NCBI GenBank assembly: GCA_002389055.1
Contig: DGNT01000214.1
Location: 1-21,144, forward strand
DNA: 21,144 nucleotides
Direction of reading: 5' to 3'
DNA from: Alcanivorax sp. UBA4485
GTDB lineage: Bacteria > Pseudomonadota > Gammaproteobacteria > Pseudomonadales > Alcanivoracaceae
The notes beneath the pieces are model-generated. The model was given only the letters and a program-made list of their open reading frames with translations, was not told the DNA's origin and did not search any database. This document shows, in pieces, positions 1-7,107 of this stretch (positions are counted from its first letter, which is position 1; the number at the start of each line of letters is the position of its first letter). The translations under genes and the position numbers were made by a program.

Positions 1-80
1 CCCAGCCAGTCACCGACCCATTGGTCCAGTGCCCGGCGGCGAATATCGGAGTTACCCTTCTCTGGCTGCATTGCCACCAT
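1..80 (-). CDS. Partial N-terminus of a divergent gene, probably AmgK-type aminoglycoside phosphotransferase-family sugar kinase
   Basis: Reading leftward from an ATG at 80, or an in-frame ATG at 71, the frame stays open to the window edge. It gives a short start with the residues SDIRRRALDQWVGDWL. That resembles the start of the phosphotransferase-like proteins (AmgK, N-acetylmuramate/N-acetylglucosamine 1-kinase in peptidoglycan recycling) that lie divergent to lptD in Pseudomonas and relatives. No catalytic motif falls inside the window, so the product name rests on this short resemblance and on synteny. The 58 bases between the two divergent starts must hold the promoters of both genes, but I could not pick out convincing -35/-10 pairs. 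Start choice is open: neither ATG has a strong Shine-Dalgarno. Confidence 0.5.
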   Translation of the reverse strand, partial: MVAMQPEKGNSDIRRRALDQWVGDWL

Positions 81-138
81 CAATCCATTACACTGCCGCG
101 ATTGCGAAACGGCCCTTTTTACCTGTTCCGAGCAGCCG

Positions 139-2412
139 ATGCCACTGCCCTCACGATTGTTTTTACCCGGCCTCGCCCTATTGCTGGCCGGCGTCGCTGG
201 AGCCGACGACGACCTCAATTGGGTCGACCGCGACACTATGACGACATTGCCGCCGGTCCAGCAGCGGCCGATTCCGGTCTGGTGCAGCGGCATTTATTAC
301 AATCCGTCCGTGGGCGTGCCAGCGGATCAAAGCGACATCATCATCACCGCCGACAGCACCAGCCTTACCCAGGACGGGCTGATCAATATGGACGGCGAGG
401 TGCTGATCGAGCGCCCCGGCCGGCGTCTGACCACCCAATCCGCGCTGCTCGACCAGTCCAGCGGCAAGTTCGAGGTGGCCAACAGCCTGCGCCTGGAAAC
501 CGACCAGTTCACCTTTATCGCCGACGGCATGAGTGGCCAGACCCAGCGCCGCGAGGCCAGCCTCAACCGGGTCCGCTACGCGCTGTTCGGTCCCGGCGCC
601 CGGGGCACCGCGGAGCACATTGATCTGGTCGAGAATTTCACCACCATCGAGCAGGGCACCTACACCACCTGCGCGCCCGGCTCCAACGGCTGGGAGCTGA
701 GCGGCCGGCAAATCCGGCTGGACCGCCAGGAGGGCTGGGGCGAAGCCCGCGACGTGACCCTGCGCGTCAAGGGCATGCCGCTACTGTGGCTGCCGTGGAT
801 CACCTTCCCGATCGACGAGCGCCGCAAGACCGGCCTGCTGTTTCCCACCATCACCACCAGCGACAGCGGTGGTGTGGACATCACCCAACCGATCTACATC
901 AACATCCACCCGCAGATGGACGCCACCATCGCGCCGCGCTACATCGACGGCCGGGGCAGCGGCGTGGAGGGCGAGTTCCGCTATCTTTCCGACCTGGGCC
1001 AGGGCAGCCTCAGCTATGGCGTGCTGTTCAACGATCGCGAATTCGATGGCGAGAACCGGGAGCTGGCCGCCTGGCAGCACGACGGCTCGGTGGGCCGCTG
1101 GGCGCTCACCTCCGACGTGAACTACGTGTCCGACGACTTCTATTTCAAGGACCTGGATACCGGCCTGGAGGTCAGCTCCCGGACCCATCTGCCCCGGCTG
1201 GGCCAGGCCCGCTATTTCGGCCGCGACTGGCGGGCGCTGGCGCGCGTGCAATCCTGGCAGACCATCGACCCGACGCTACCCGATGACCAGCTGCCCTACC
1301 GCCGCCTGCCGCAGCTGCAGCTGTCCGGCGACCCGGAGCTGCTGGGCCCGGTGCGCGGCCTGTGGCTCAGCGACGTGACCGCCTTCGACCGCTCCGACAA
1401 GGACACCAGCAACAACCCCACCGGCGCCCGCGTGCACCTGGCCCCGGGCCTGGCGGTGCGCATGGAGGAAAGCTGGGGCTATGTGGAACCCCAGGCGCGG
1501 CTTTACCATAACCGCTACCAGCTCGACGGCGCGGAGACCTCCGCCAGCGACGCGACCCTGAGCACCTGGGGGGCGAGCGTGGATTCCGGGCTGTTCCTGG
1601 AGCGCGACACCAGCCTGTTCGGGCGCGGCTACAAGCAGACCCTGGAGCCGCGGCTGTTCATCAACAAACTGGCCTACGAACAGCAGGACCAGCTGCCTAA
1701 TTTCGACAGCGGCGAGCTGACCTTCTCGTACAATACGCTGTTCCGTCAGAACCGGTTTATCGGTTACGACCGCTTCGGCGACGAGGAAAAGGCGTCGCTG
1801 GGCCTGACCAGCCGCTTTCTGCGTAACGCCGACGGCCGCGAACAGTTACGATTGCGCCTCGGCCAGGGCTTCTACCGGGGCGAGCGCAAGGTGCAGTTGA
1901 ACGGCGAACCGCCGGACGACGCCGACCAGACCCCCATGGTCGCCGACATGCGCTGGAACTTTGGGCACGATTGGTACCTCTACACGGAGGGACAATGGGA
2001 CACCCACGCCAATGAACGGCAGCGCTCCTCGGTGCGGCTGGGCTACACGGACCGGGAACGGCGGGTGTTCAACCTGGCCTTCCACGATCGTCCCGCCGAC
2101 GACATTCGCCAGTCGGAGATCGCCACCATCTGGCCGATCCACAACAACTGGCGGCTGGTGGGCCGCTGGCTCTACGACTATGAGAACCAGCGTACCGTGG
2201 AAACACTGGCGGGCGCGGAATGGCGCAACTGCTGCTGGAAAATCCGTTTGCTGAGCCAGCGGGAACTCACCGACGAAGACGGTGACACCACGCTGGAGGC
2301 GGACACCACCGTGCTATTACAGATTCAGATGACCGGGCTGGGCGGCTTCGGCGGCCGGGTGGATTCCCTGCTGGAACGCAGCATTCCCGGATACAGGAGT
2401 GAATATGATTAG
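139..2412 (+). CDS. lptD: LPS-assembly outer-membrane protein LptD
   Basis: LptD is the outer-membrane beta-barrel that, plugged by the lipoprotein LptE, inserts lipopolysaccharide into the outer leaflet. The 757-residue product begins with a signal peptide (hydrophobic LFLPGLALLLAGVAGA, cleavage likely near residue 22). A periplasmic OstA-like beta-jellyroll follows to about residue 200, then a long barrel of alternating strands to the C-terminus. The four cysteines that form the inter-domain disulfides in E. coli LptD are all present: C49, C178 and the adjacent pair C698-C699. Length is close to the E. coli protein (784). It is first in a same-strand run with surA, whose chaperone product is needed for LptD folding. 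The surA start overlaps its last codons. Shine-Dalgarno is weak (GAGCAG). Confidence 0.96.
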   Translation: MPLPSRLFLPGLALLLAGVAGADDDLNWVDRDTMTTLPPVQQRPIPVWCSGIYYNPSVGVPADQSDIIITADSTSLTQDGLINMDGEVLIERPGRRLTTQSALLDQSSGKFEVANSLRLETDQFTFIADGMSGQTQRREASLNRVRYALFGPGARGTAEHIDLVENFTTIEQGTYTTCAPGSNGWELSGRQIRLDRQEGWGEARDVTLRVKGMPLLWLPWITFPIDERRKTGLLFPTITTSDSGGVDITQPIYINIHPQMDATIAPRYIDGRGSGVEGEFRYLSDLGQGSLSYGVLFNDREFDGENRELAAWQHDGSVGRWALTSDVNYVSDDFYFKDLDTGLEVSSRTHLPRLGQARYFGRDWRALARVQSWQTIDPTLPDDQLPYRRLPQLQLSGDPELLGPVRGLWLSDVTAFDRSDKDTSNNPTGARVHLAPGLAVRMEESWGYVEPQARLYHNRYQLDGAETSASDATLSTWGASVDSGLFLERDTSLFGRGYKQTLEPRLFINKLAYEQQDQLPNFDSGELTFSYNTLFRQNRFIGYDRFGDEEKASLGLTSRFLRNADGREQLRLRLGQGFYRGERKVQLNGEPPDDADQTPMVADMRWNFGHDWYLYTEGQWDTHANERQRSSVRLGYTDRERRVFNLAFHDRPADDIRQSEIATIWPIHNNWRLVGRWLYDYENQRTVETLAGAEWRNCCWKIRLLSQRELTDEDGDTTLEADTTVLLQIQMTGLGGFGGRVDSLLERSIPGYRSEYD

Positions 2413-3700
2413 GTCTCTGGCAACCTGGTTGCTGAGCGCGACGATTTTGCTGTCCCCGGGCGCCCATGCCCAGGTGGAAATGCTCGACCGCATCGTGGCG
2501 GTGGTCAACGACGGTGTGATCATGGAAAGCGAGCTGCAGGAACGGGTGGACGACATCGCCGCCCAGTTCCGCGGCGAGAATCGCCCGCTGCCGCCCCGCG
2601 ACGTGCTGCGCGAACAGGTCCTGGACCGGGTGATCCTGGAGCGTCTGCAATTGCAGATGGCGGAGCGCGCCGGCATCCGCGTGGACGACGGCGCCCTCAA
2701 CCAGGCGCTGTCCGGCATCGCCCGTCAGAACAACATGACCCTGCAGCAGTTCTCCGAGGCGCTGCGCGCCGACGGCTACAATTGGTCCCGGTTCCGCGAA
2801 CAGGTGCGCAACGAAATGGTGGTGTCCCGGCTGCAGCAGCGCAGCGTGGCGTCCCGGGTGCGGGTCACCGACCGCGAGGTGCAACGGTTCCTGGAGTCGG
2901 AAAGCGGCCGCCAGATGTTCCAGGCGGATTTCCACCTCGGCCACATCCTGGTCAAGGTGCCCGGCAACGCCAGCCCGGAGCAGGTCAGCGCGGCGCAGCA
3001 CGAGGCCGAGGCCCTGGTGCAGCGTCTGCGCGGCGGCGCCGACTTCGCCGAAACCGCGGTATCCGAATCGGACGGCCCGCAGGCGCTGGAAGGCGGCGAC
3101 CTGGGCTGGCGGGAAGCGGCCCAGTGGCCGAGCCTGTTCTCCGACGCCGCCATCGATATGAGCCAAGGCGAGATCAGCGAGCCGCTGCGCTCCGGCGCCG
3201 GCTTCCACATTCTCAAGATGATCGACCGCCGTGGCGGCGGCGCCGAAAAAGTGGTCACCCAGTACCAGGTACGCCACATTCTGGTGCGCGCCGACACCCT
3301 CACCAGCGAAGAGCAGGCCCGCGCGGAGATCAACCGGGTCCACGACCAGGTCGACAGTGGCCAGCTGAGCTTCGCGGAAGCGGCGGCGGAACACTCCGAC
3401 GACCCGGGCAGCGGCCGCCAGGGCGGCGAGCTGGGCTGGGTCACGCCGGGCGAAATGGTGCCCGAATTCGAGCAGATGATGGTGGAAACCCCGCCCGGCC
3501 AGCTGTCGCCGGTGTTCCAGAGCCAGTTCGGCTGGCATTTCCTGCGCGTGGAGGAAACCCGGGAAGCGGACATGAGCGACCAGTTCCGCGAGCTGCAGGC
3601 CCGTCAGGCGCTGCAGAAGCGCCGCTTCGACGAGGAGCTGCAAACCTGGCTGCAGGAGCAGCGCGCGGAAGCCTACGTGGACATCCGCCTGCAATCATGA
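2405..3700 (+). CDS. surA: Periplasmic chaperone / peptidyl-prolyl isomerase SurA
   Basis: SurA escorts unfolded outer-membrane proteins, including LptD, across the periplasm to the BAM complex. The 431-residue product has a signal peptide ending in PGAHA, followed by the typical mature start QVEMLDRIVAVVNDGVI. After the SurA N-domain come two parvulin PPIase domains: one around residues 175-280 (HILVKV to GFHILKMID) and one around 287-390 (RHILVRAD to GWHFLRVEE). A C-terminal helix closes the core. I chose ATG 2405 because AGGAG at 2395-2399 sits 5 bases upstream; an in-frame GTG at 2399 overlaps that Shine-Dalgarno. The start overlaps the end of lptD by 8 bases, and the stop overlaps the pdxA start as ATGA, so translation is probably coupled. 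Confidence 0.96.
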   Translation: MIRSLATWLLSATILLSPGAHAQVEMLDRIVAVVNDGVIMESELQERVDDIAAQFRGENRPLPPRDVLREQVLDRVILERLQLQMAERAGIRVDDGALNQALSGIARQNNMTLQQFSEALRADGYNWSRFREQVRNEMVVSRLQQRSVASRVRVTDREVQRFLESESGRQMFQADFHLGHILVKVPGNASPEQVSAAQHEAEALVQRLRGGADFAETAVSESDGPQALEGGDLGWREAAQWPSLFSDAAIDMSQGEISEPLRSGAGFHILKMIDRRGGGAEKVVTQYQVRHILVRADTLTSEEQARAEINRVHDQVDSGQLSFAEAAAEHSDDPGSGRQGGELGWVTPGEMVPEFEQMMVETPPGQLSPVFQSQFGWHFLRVEETREADMSDQFRELQARQALQKRRFDEELQTWLQEQRAEAYVDIRLQS

Positions 3701-4692
3701 AGCGGCGCCCGATCGCCATCACCGCCGGCGATCCGGCCGGCATCGGCCCGGACCTGCTGGCCGCGCTGCCGGCGGCCCTGCCGGACCTGCCCCTGGTGCT
3801 GCTCGCCGACCGCGACGTGCTGACGGCACGGGCCGCCGCGCTCGGCCTCGACCTTAACTTGCCGGAATGGGCGCCGGGCCGGCCCCTGCCGGAGCACGGC
3901 GCCGCCCTCTGGCACTGCCCGGCCGGCGCCGCGGTGACCGCCGGGCAGCCGGACCCGGCCACCGGCGCCGGCACCCTGGCCATGTTGGAGCGGGCCGCCG
4001 ACGGCTGCCTGGACGGCACCTTCGCCGCCATGGTCACCGCGCCGGTGGCCAAGAACATTATCTGTGACGGCGCCGACCCGGCCTTCACCGGCCACACCGA
4101 ATTCCTGGCCGAACGGGCCGGCGTCGACCAGGTGGTGATGATGCTCGCCGCCGGCGATCTGCGGGTGGCCCTGGCCACCACCCATCTGCCCCTGGCGCGG
4201 GTGCCGGCGGCCATCACCGACGCCGCCCTGACGCGCACCCTGACCATCCTGGACGATGACCTGCGCCGCAAGTTCGCCCTGCCGCGCCCCCGAATTCTGG
4301 TGCTGGGGCTCAACCCCCACGCCGGCGAAGGCGGCCATCTCGGCCGCGAGGAACTGGATGTGATCATTCCCACCCTGGCGCGCCTGCGCGAACAGGGCCT
4401 GCAACTGACCGGCCCGGTGCCGGCGGACACCGCCTTCCAACCGGACCTGCTGGCGCAACACGACGCGGTGCTGGCCATGTACCACGACCAGGGCCTGCCG
4501 GTACTGAAATACGCCGGCTTCGGCGAGGCGGTGAACCTGACCCTGGGGCTGCCGTTCATCCGCACCTCGGTGGACCACGGCACCGCCTTCGATCTGGCCG
4601 GCACCGGGCGGGCCCGCGCCGGCAGCCTGCTGGCCGCCACCCGCCTGGCGGCGGACCTGGCCGCCCGGGCCGACGGCCAGGAGACACCATGA
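3697..4692 (+). CDS. pdxA: 4-hydroxythreonine-4-phosphate dehydrogenase PdxA
   Basis: PdxA oxidises 4-phosphohydroxy-L-threonine with NAD(P)+ in the DXP-dependent pyridoxal phosphate pathway, in the cytoplasm as a homodimer. The 331-residue product starts MKRRPIAITAGDPAGIGPD, the standard PdxA N-terminus. It carries GHTE (H133) and three metal-ligand histidines at 163 (TTHLP), 208 (NPHAGEGG) and 263 (YHDQG), which match E. coli H166/H211/H266 with a constant offset. Length matches the family. The start ATG overlaps the surA stop and lacks a clear Shine-Dalgarno, so it probably depends on coupling. Its own stop overlaps the rsmA start in the same ATGA arrangement. Codon third positions are extremely GC-rich, more than in lptD. 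Confidence 0.96.
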   Translation: MKRRPIAITAGDPAGIGPDLLAALPAALPDLPLVLLADRDVLTARAAALGLDLNLPEWAPGRPLPEHGAALWHCPAGAAVTAGQPDPATGAGTLAMLERAADGCLDGTFAAMVTAPVAKNIICDGADPAFTGHTEFLAERAGVDQVVMMLAAGDLRVALATTHLPLARVPAAITDAALTRTLTILDDDLRRKFALPRPRILVLGLNPHAGEGGHLGREELDVIIPTLARLREQGLQLTGPVPADTAFQPDLLAQHDAVLAMYHDQGLPVLKYAGFGEAVNLTLGLPFIRTSVDHGTAFDLAGTGRARAGSLLAATRLAADLAARADGQETP

Positions 4693-5495
4693 GCGAACAT
4701 CGCGCCCGCAAGCGTTTCGGCCAGCACTTCCTGCACGATGCCGAGATCATCGACCGGCTGGTGCGCTCGGTAGCGCCCCGCGACGGCGAAACCGTGGTGG
4801 AGATCGGCCCCGGCCAGGGCGCCTTGACGTTCCCGCTGCTGGAACAGGTGGCGCACCTGACCGTGGTGGAACTGGACCGGGACCTGATCGGCCGGCTGCG
4901 CGACCAGGTCCCCGAGGAGCGGCTCACCATCCATCAGAGCGACGCCCTGCGCTTCGACTTCGCCGCGCTCGCCGAACAGGGGCCGCTGCGGGTGGTGGGC
5001 AACCTGCCCTACAACATCTCCACGCCGCTGATCTTCCATCTGCTGGCACAGACCGGCGCCATCGCCGATATGACCTTCATGCTGCAGAAGGAAGTGGTGG
5101 AGCGGCTCACCGCCGCCCCCGGCGGCAAGGATTACGGGCGCCTGTCGGTGATGGTGCAGTATCATTGCCAGGCGGATTACCTGTTTCCGGTGCCGCCCGG
5201 CGCGTTTCAACCGCCCCCCAAGGTGGATTCCGCCGTGGTGCGGCTGATGCCCTACGCCCACCCGCCGTGGCCGGCGATTGATCCGGCCTGGCTGAGCCGG
5301 CTGGTGGCGCAGGCCTTCAGCCAGCGCCGCAAGGCGATTCGCAACAGCCTGAAAACACTGATCGCCCCGGAGGTGTTCGACACCACCGGCATCGATCCCG
5401 GCCTGCGCCCGGATCACCTGTCGGTCGCGGACTACGTGGCCCTGGCCAATGCCACCGCGCCGGGACCGGGAACAACCAAGGAGCCGACACCATGA
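4689..5495 (+). CDS. rsmA: 16S rRNA (adenine1518-N6/adenine1519-N6)-dimethyltransferase RsmA
   Basis: RsmA (KsgA) uses S-adenosylmethionine to dimethylate two adjacent adenosines in the 3' hairpin of 16S rRNA, a late checkpoint of small-subunit assembly. The 268-residue product has the family's KRFGQHFL start, SAM-binding motif I (EIGPGQGALTFPLL), motif II (VVELDRDL) and the catalytic motif IV GNLPYNIS. The C-terminal helical domain includes FSQRRKAIRNSLKTL. An AGGAG at 4679-4683 sits 5 bases before the ATG. The gene is locked between pdxA and apaG by ATGA overlaps on both sides. Loss of KsgA gives kasugamycin resistance in other bacteria. Nothing unusual is seen. Confidence 0.97.
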   Translation: MSEHRARKRFGQHFLHDAEIIDRLVRSVAPRDGETVVEIGPGQGALTFPLLEQVAHLTVVELDRDLIGRLRDQVPEERLTIHQSDALRFDFAALAEQGPLRVVGNLPYNISTPLIFHLLAQTGAIADMTFMLQKEVVERLTAAPGGKDYGRLSVMVQYHCQADYLFPVPPGAFQPPPKVDSAVVRLMPYAHPPWPAIDPAWLSRLVAQAFSQRRKAIRNSLKTLIAPEVFDTTGIDPGLRPDHLSVADYVALANATAPGPGTTKEPTP

Positions 5496-5896
5496 CCGCC
5501 GTGGACGACACCGCCATCGATACCGACCGCTACCGCATGCAAGTCACCGTGGAAACCGAGTATCTGCCCGACCAGAGCGACCAGGACGGCCAGCGCTGGG
5601 TGTTCGCCTACCATATCCGCATTATCAATCGGGGCGCGGTGACCGCGCGCCTGCTGACCCGTCACTGGGTGATCACCGACGGCGAGGAACGCTCCCGCGA
5701 GGTGCACGGCGAAGGCGTGGTGGGCGAGCAGCCGAGCATCGCGCCGGGGGAGGAATTCCATTACTCCAGCGGCGCCATTCTCGAGACCGAAGTAGGCACC
5801 ATGGAGGGCAGTTACCAGATGATCGCCGAAGATGGCACCTGCTTTGACGCGGAGGTGCCCGCCTTCACCCTCGCCGTGCCGCGCGCACTGCATTGA
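5492..5896 (+). CDS. apaG: Co2+/Mg2+ efflux-associated protein ApaG
   Basis: ApaG is a small single-domain protein with a fibronectin-III-like fold. Its biochemical role is not firmly known; a link to cobalt and magnesium handling comes from Salmonella corD mutants. The 134-residue product shows the family signatures: a VETEYLPDQSD start, HIRIINRG, RHWVITDG, GEGVVGEQPSIAPGEEF and a closing F-x-L strand (FTLAVPRALH). AAGGAG at 5478-5483 lies 8 bases upstream of the ATG, which overlaps the rsmA stop. Only 10 bases separate its stop from the apaH start. This is the usual rsmA-apaG-apaH arrangement. Confidence 0.95.
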   Translation: MTAVDDTAIDTDRYRMQVTVETEYLPDQSDQDGQRWVFAYHIRIINRGAVTARLLTRHWVITDGEERSREVHGEGVVGEQPSIAPGEEFHYSSGAILETEVGTMEGSYQMIAEDGTCFDAEVPAFTLAVPRALH

Positions 5897-5906
5897 GGGG
5901 CCGGCC

Positions 5907-6719
5907 ATGAGCACCTACGCGATCGGCGACCTGCAGGGCTGCCTGGCGCCTTTTAACGCCCTGCTCGACGACATCGGCTTTAACGCGGACCGCGACCGGC
6001 TGCTGCTGGCCGGCGATCTGGTCAACCGCGGCCCGGATTCCCTGGGCGCCCTGCGCCGGGTGTATGAGCTGCGGGACAACGCCCGCGTGGTGCTGGGCAA
6101 CCACGATCTGCATCTGCTGGCGGTGGCGCACGGCCACGCGGACCTGAAAAGCAAGGATACCCTGCAGCCGATCCTGGACGCCCCGGACCGGGACCAACTG
6201 CTGGGCTGGCTGCAAAGCCAGCCGCTGCTGGTCGATGTGCCCGAGTTCAAAGCGGTGATGACCCACGCCGGACTGCCGCCGCTGTGGCGGCTGGACGAGG
6301 CGCGCGCCCGCGCGCTGGAGGTGGAAACCGTACTGGCCTCGCCGGCCAAGGCGGAAGCGTTTTTCGCCAACATGTACGGCAATTCCCCCGCCGGCTGGCA
6401 CGACAGCCTGCAAGGCACCGATCGCTGGCGGGTGATCACCAACTATTTCACCCGCATGCGCTTCGTCAACGACGCCGGCGAGCTGGACCTGGGCAGCAAG
6501 GGCGAGCCGGACCAACCGCCGGCGGGCTTCATGCCCTGGTTTGAACACCCGCGGCGCCGTGAACGCGGGGTGCGGGTGCTGTTCGGCCATTGGGCCGCCC
6601 TGGAGGGCCGCGCCGGCACCGCCGGCGTGGACGCCCTGGACACCGGCTGCGTCTGGGGCGGCTGCCTGACCGCCCTGCGCCTGGAAGACGGCCGCCGCTT
6701 TCAGTGCGCCTGCCACTGA
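5907..6719 (+). CDS. apaH: Symmetrical bis(5'-nucleosyl)-tetraphosphatase ApaH
   Basis: ApaH hydrolyses Ap4A symmetrically to two ADP and also decaps Np4-capped RNA, limiting stress alarmone signals. The 270-residue product is a calcineurin-like metallophosphatase with the expected motifs in order: GDLQGC (D8), GDLVNRGPDS (D37), GNHD, MTHAGLPP, and a late FGHWAAL histidine. The family-specific MYGNSP and ITNYFTRMRF segments are present. Length is near the E. coli protein (280). GAGGGG at 5895-5900 gives a good Shine-Dalgarno 6 bases upstream; an in-frame extension into apaG (from about 5832) has none. It is the last gene of the lptD operon and is followed by a 384-base gap. In Pseudomonas glpE follows apaH; no trace of it is visible here. 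Confidence 0.96.
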   Translation: MSTYAIGDLQGCLAPFNALLDDIGFNADRDRLLLAGDLVNRGPDSLGALRRVYELRDNARVVLGNHDLHLLAVAHGHADLKSKDTLQPILDAPDRDQLLGWLQSQPLLVDVPEFKAVMTHAGLPPLWRLDEARARALEVETVLASPAKAEAFFANMYGNSPAGWHDSLQGTDRWRVITNYFTRMRFVNDAGELDLGSKGEPDQPPAGFMPWFEHPRRRERGVRVLFGHWAALEGRAGTAGVDALDTGCVWGGCLTALRLEDGRRFQCACH

Positions 6720-6741
6720 CCCCGCCCGGCGGCGCCGTCTT

Positions 6742-6760
6742 CGCGCGTTGTTAACGCGCG
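6742..6760 (+). terminator. Possible weak terminator hairpin after apaH
   Basis: CGCGCGTT, three loop bases GTT, then AACGCGCG form a perfect 8-bp stem starting 22 bases past the apaH stop. It lacks an immediate T-run (the next bases are CCCACAATCC, then TTTATTTAT), so it is a poor intrinsic terminator. It may instead protect the 3' end or slow polymerase. Confidence 0.35.
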
Positions 6761-6770
6761 CCCACAATCC

Positions 6771-6798
6771 GTTTATTTATAGAACCTGTTTATTTATA
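6771..6798 (+). repeat. Direct repeat of an AT-rich 11-mer
   Basis: GTTTATTTATA occurs at 6771-6781 and again at 6788-6798, separated by GAACCT (period 17). An A8 run follows. It is markedly AT-rich for this genome and lies about 35-60 bases upstream of the candidate prkA -35. An UP-element or a site for a nucleoid protein is possible, but this is inference. Confidence 0.6.
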
Positions 6799-6829
6799 AA
6801 AAAAACCCCGCCAAAAAACATTTTTGTTT

Positions 6830-6859
6830 TTGACTTGGCTTTCGTTTTAGCGCCATGCT
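6830..6859 (+). promoter_or_regulatory. Candidate prkA-yeaH-ycgB promoter (sigma-S-like -10)
   Basis: TTGACT at 6830-6835 is followed, 18 bases later, by CATGCT at 6854-6859. The wider -10 region CCATGCTAAA (6853-6862) matches the E. coli sigma-S extended pattern CTAYRCTTAA at 8 of 10 positions. The prkA/yeaG operon is RpoS-dependent in E. coli, which fits. The palindrome at 6839-6869 overlaps the spacer and -10. The start site would be near 6866, leaving a leader of about 240 bases before prkA. Confidence 0.45.
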
Positions 6860-6869
6860 AAAACCGAAG
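6839..6869. promoter_or_regulatory. Palindrome over the candidate prkA promoter
   Basis: CTTTCGTTTTAGC (6839-6851) and GCTAAAACCGAAG (6857-6869) are inverted repeats matching at 11 of 13 positions around a 5-base centre. The inner TTTTAGC/GCTAAAA arms are perfect. Position over the -10 region suggests an operator for a dimeric repressor. I cannot name the regulator. Confidence 0.5.
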
Positions 6870-6927
6870 TGATTCGATTCCGCCCGCTTAAGCCGCCGGC
6901 GCCAGCCCGCCGGCCAGGAGCGTCCGA

Positions 6928-7107
6928 ATGCGTCAGGCGTGGACCCTTAACCTCCTTTTTTGTGCCGCTGATCGGCACCAGGGCCCGCTTTATCCCTTTC
7001 CCCATCGTTCCCAGTCCGGTTGGAACGAAACTCGCATGGTTTTCCCCGTCACACCGACAATCGGTGCCCGCAGGCGCGGCGTGCCGCCAGGAGGGAGTCA
7101 AGCATGA
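6928..7107 (+). CDS. Possible 59-residue upstream ORF coupled to prkA
   Basis: ATG 6928 has a textbook Shine-Dalgarno (AGGAG, 6916-6920, spacing 7) directly after a perfect 7-bp GC hairpin (6895-6914). The frame stays open for 59 codons. It ends with TGA 7105-7107 overlapping the prkA ATG 7104-7106, the same ATGA arrangement used elsewhere in this operon-dense region. The product (start MRQAWTLNLLFCAADRHQ, end GARRRGVPPGGSQA) has no domain, signal peptide or membrane segment I recognise. About 59% of its codons end in G or C, visibly below the neighbouring genes. It may be a leader peptide controlling prkA, a very small protein, or a chance frame. The Shine-Dalgarno and coupling are seen; function is unknown. 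Confidence 0.35.
   Translation: MRQAWTLNLLFCAADRHQGPLYPFPHRSQSGWNETRMVFPVTPTIGARRRGVPPGGSQA

Larger units (their letters stand above)
6720..7103 (+). other. Intergenic region apaH-prkA (384 bases)
   Basis: This is the longest gap in the window. From left to right it holds: a GC hairpin just after apaH (6742-6760); a directly repeated AT-rich 11-mer (6771-6798); an A/T tract with self-complementary CAAAAA/TTTTTG units (6812-6832); a candidate promoter with an overlapping palindrome (6830-6869); a GC-only hairpin (6895-6914); a Shine-Dalgarno and 59-codon ORF running into prkA (6916-7107); and an internal hairpin GTGCCG-CTGAT-CGGCAC (6962-6978). The first half is sharply more AT-rich than the genes on either side. 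No long conserved coding sequence is visible on either strand. Confidence 0.8.

Noticed and set aside
2399..2404. GTG 2399 as the start of surA
   Set aside because: It overlaps the AGGAG that serves ATG 2405, and the signal peptide is normal from the ATG.
3441..5417. Very long open frame on the minus strand opposite surA, pdxA and rsmA
   Set aside because: It is a shadow of high-GC genes: Arg/Ala/Ser/Gly-rich translation, no domain, and fully antisense to three well-recognised genes. The same applies to the long antisense frames opposite lptD, surA, prkA, yeaH, ycgB and fbpA.
6836..6852. Possible sigma-54 promoter (GG...GC) upstream of prkA
   Set aside because: The spacing between GG (6837-6838) and GC (6850-6851) is 11 bases, not 10, and the surrounding TGGCAC/TTGCA bases match poorly, although NtrC control of yeaG is known in E. 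coli.
6962..6978. GTGCCG-CTGAT-CGGCAC hairpin as a terminator
   Set aside because: The T-run precedes the stem on the plus strand and no T-run follows it on either strand. It lies within the upstream ORF or leader of prkA.
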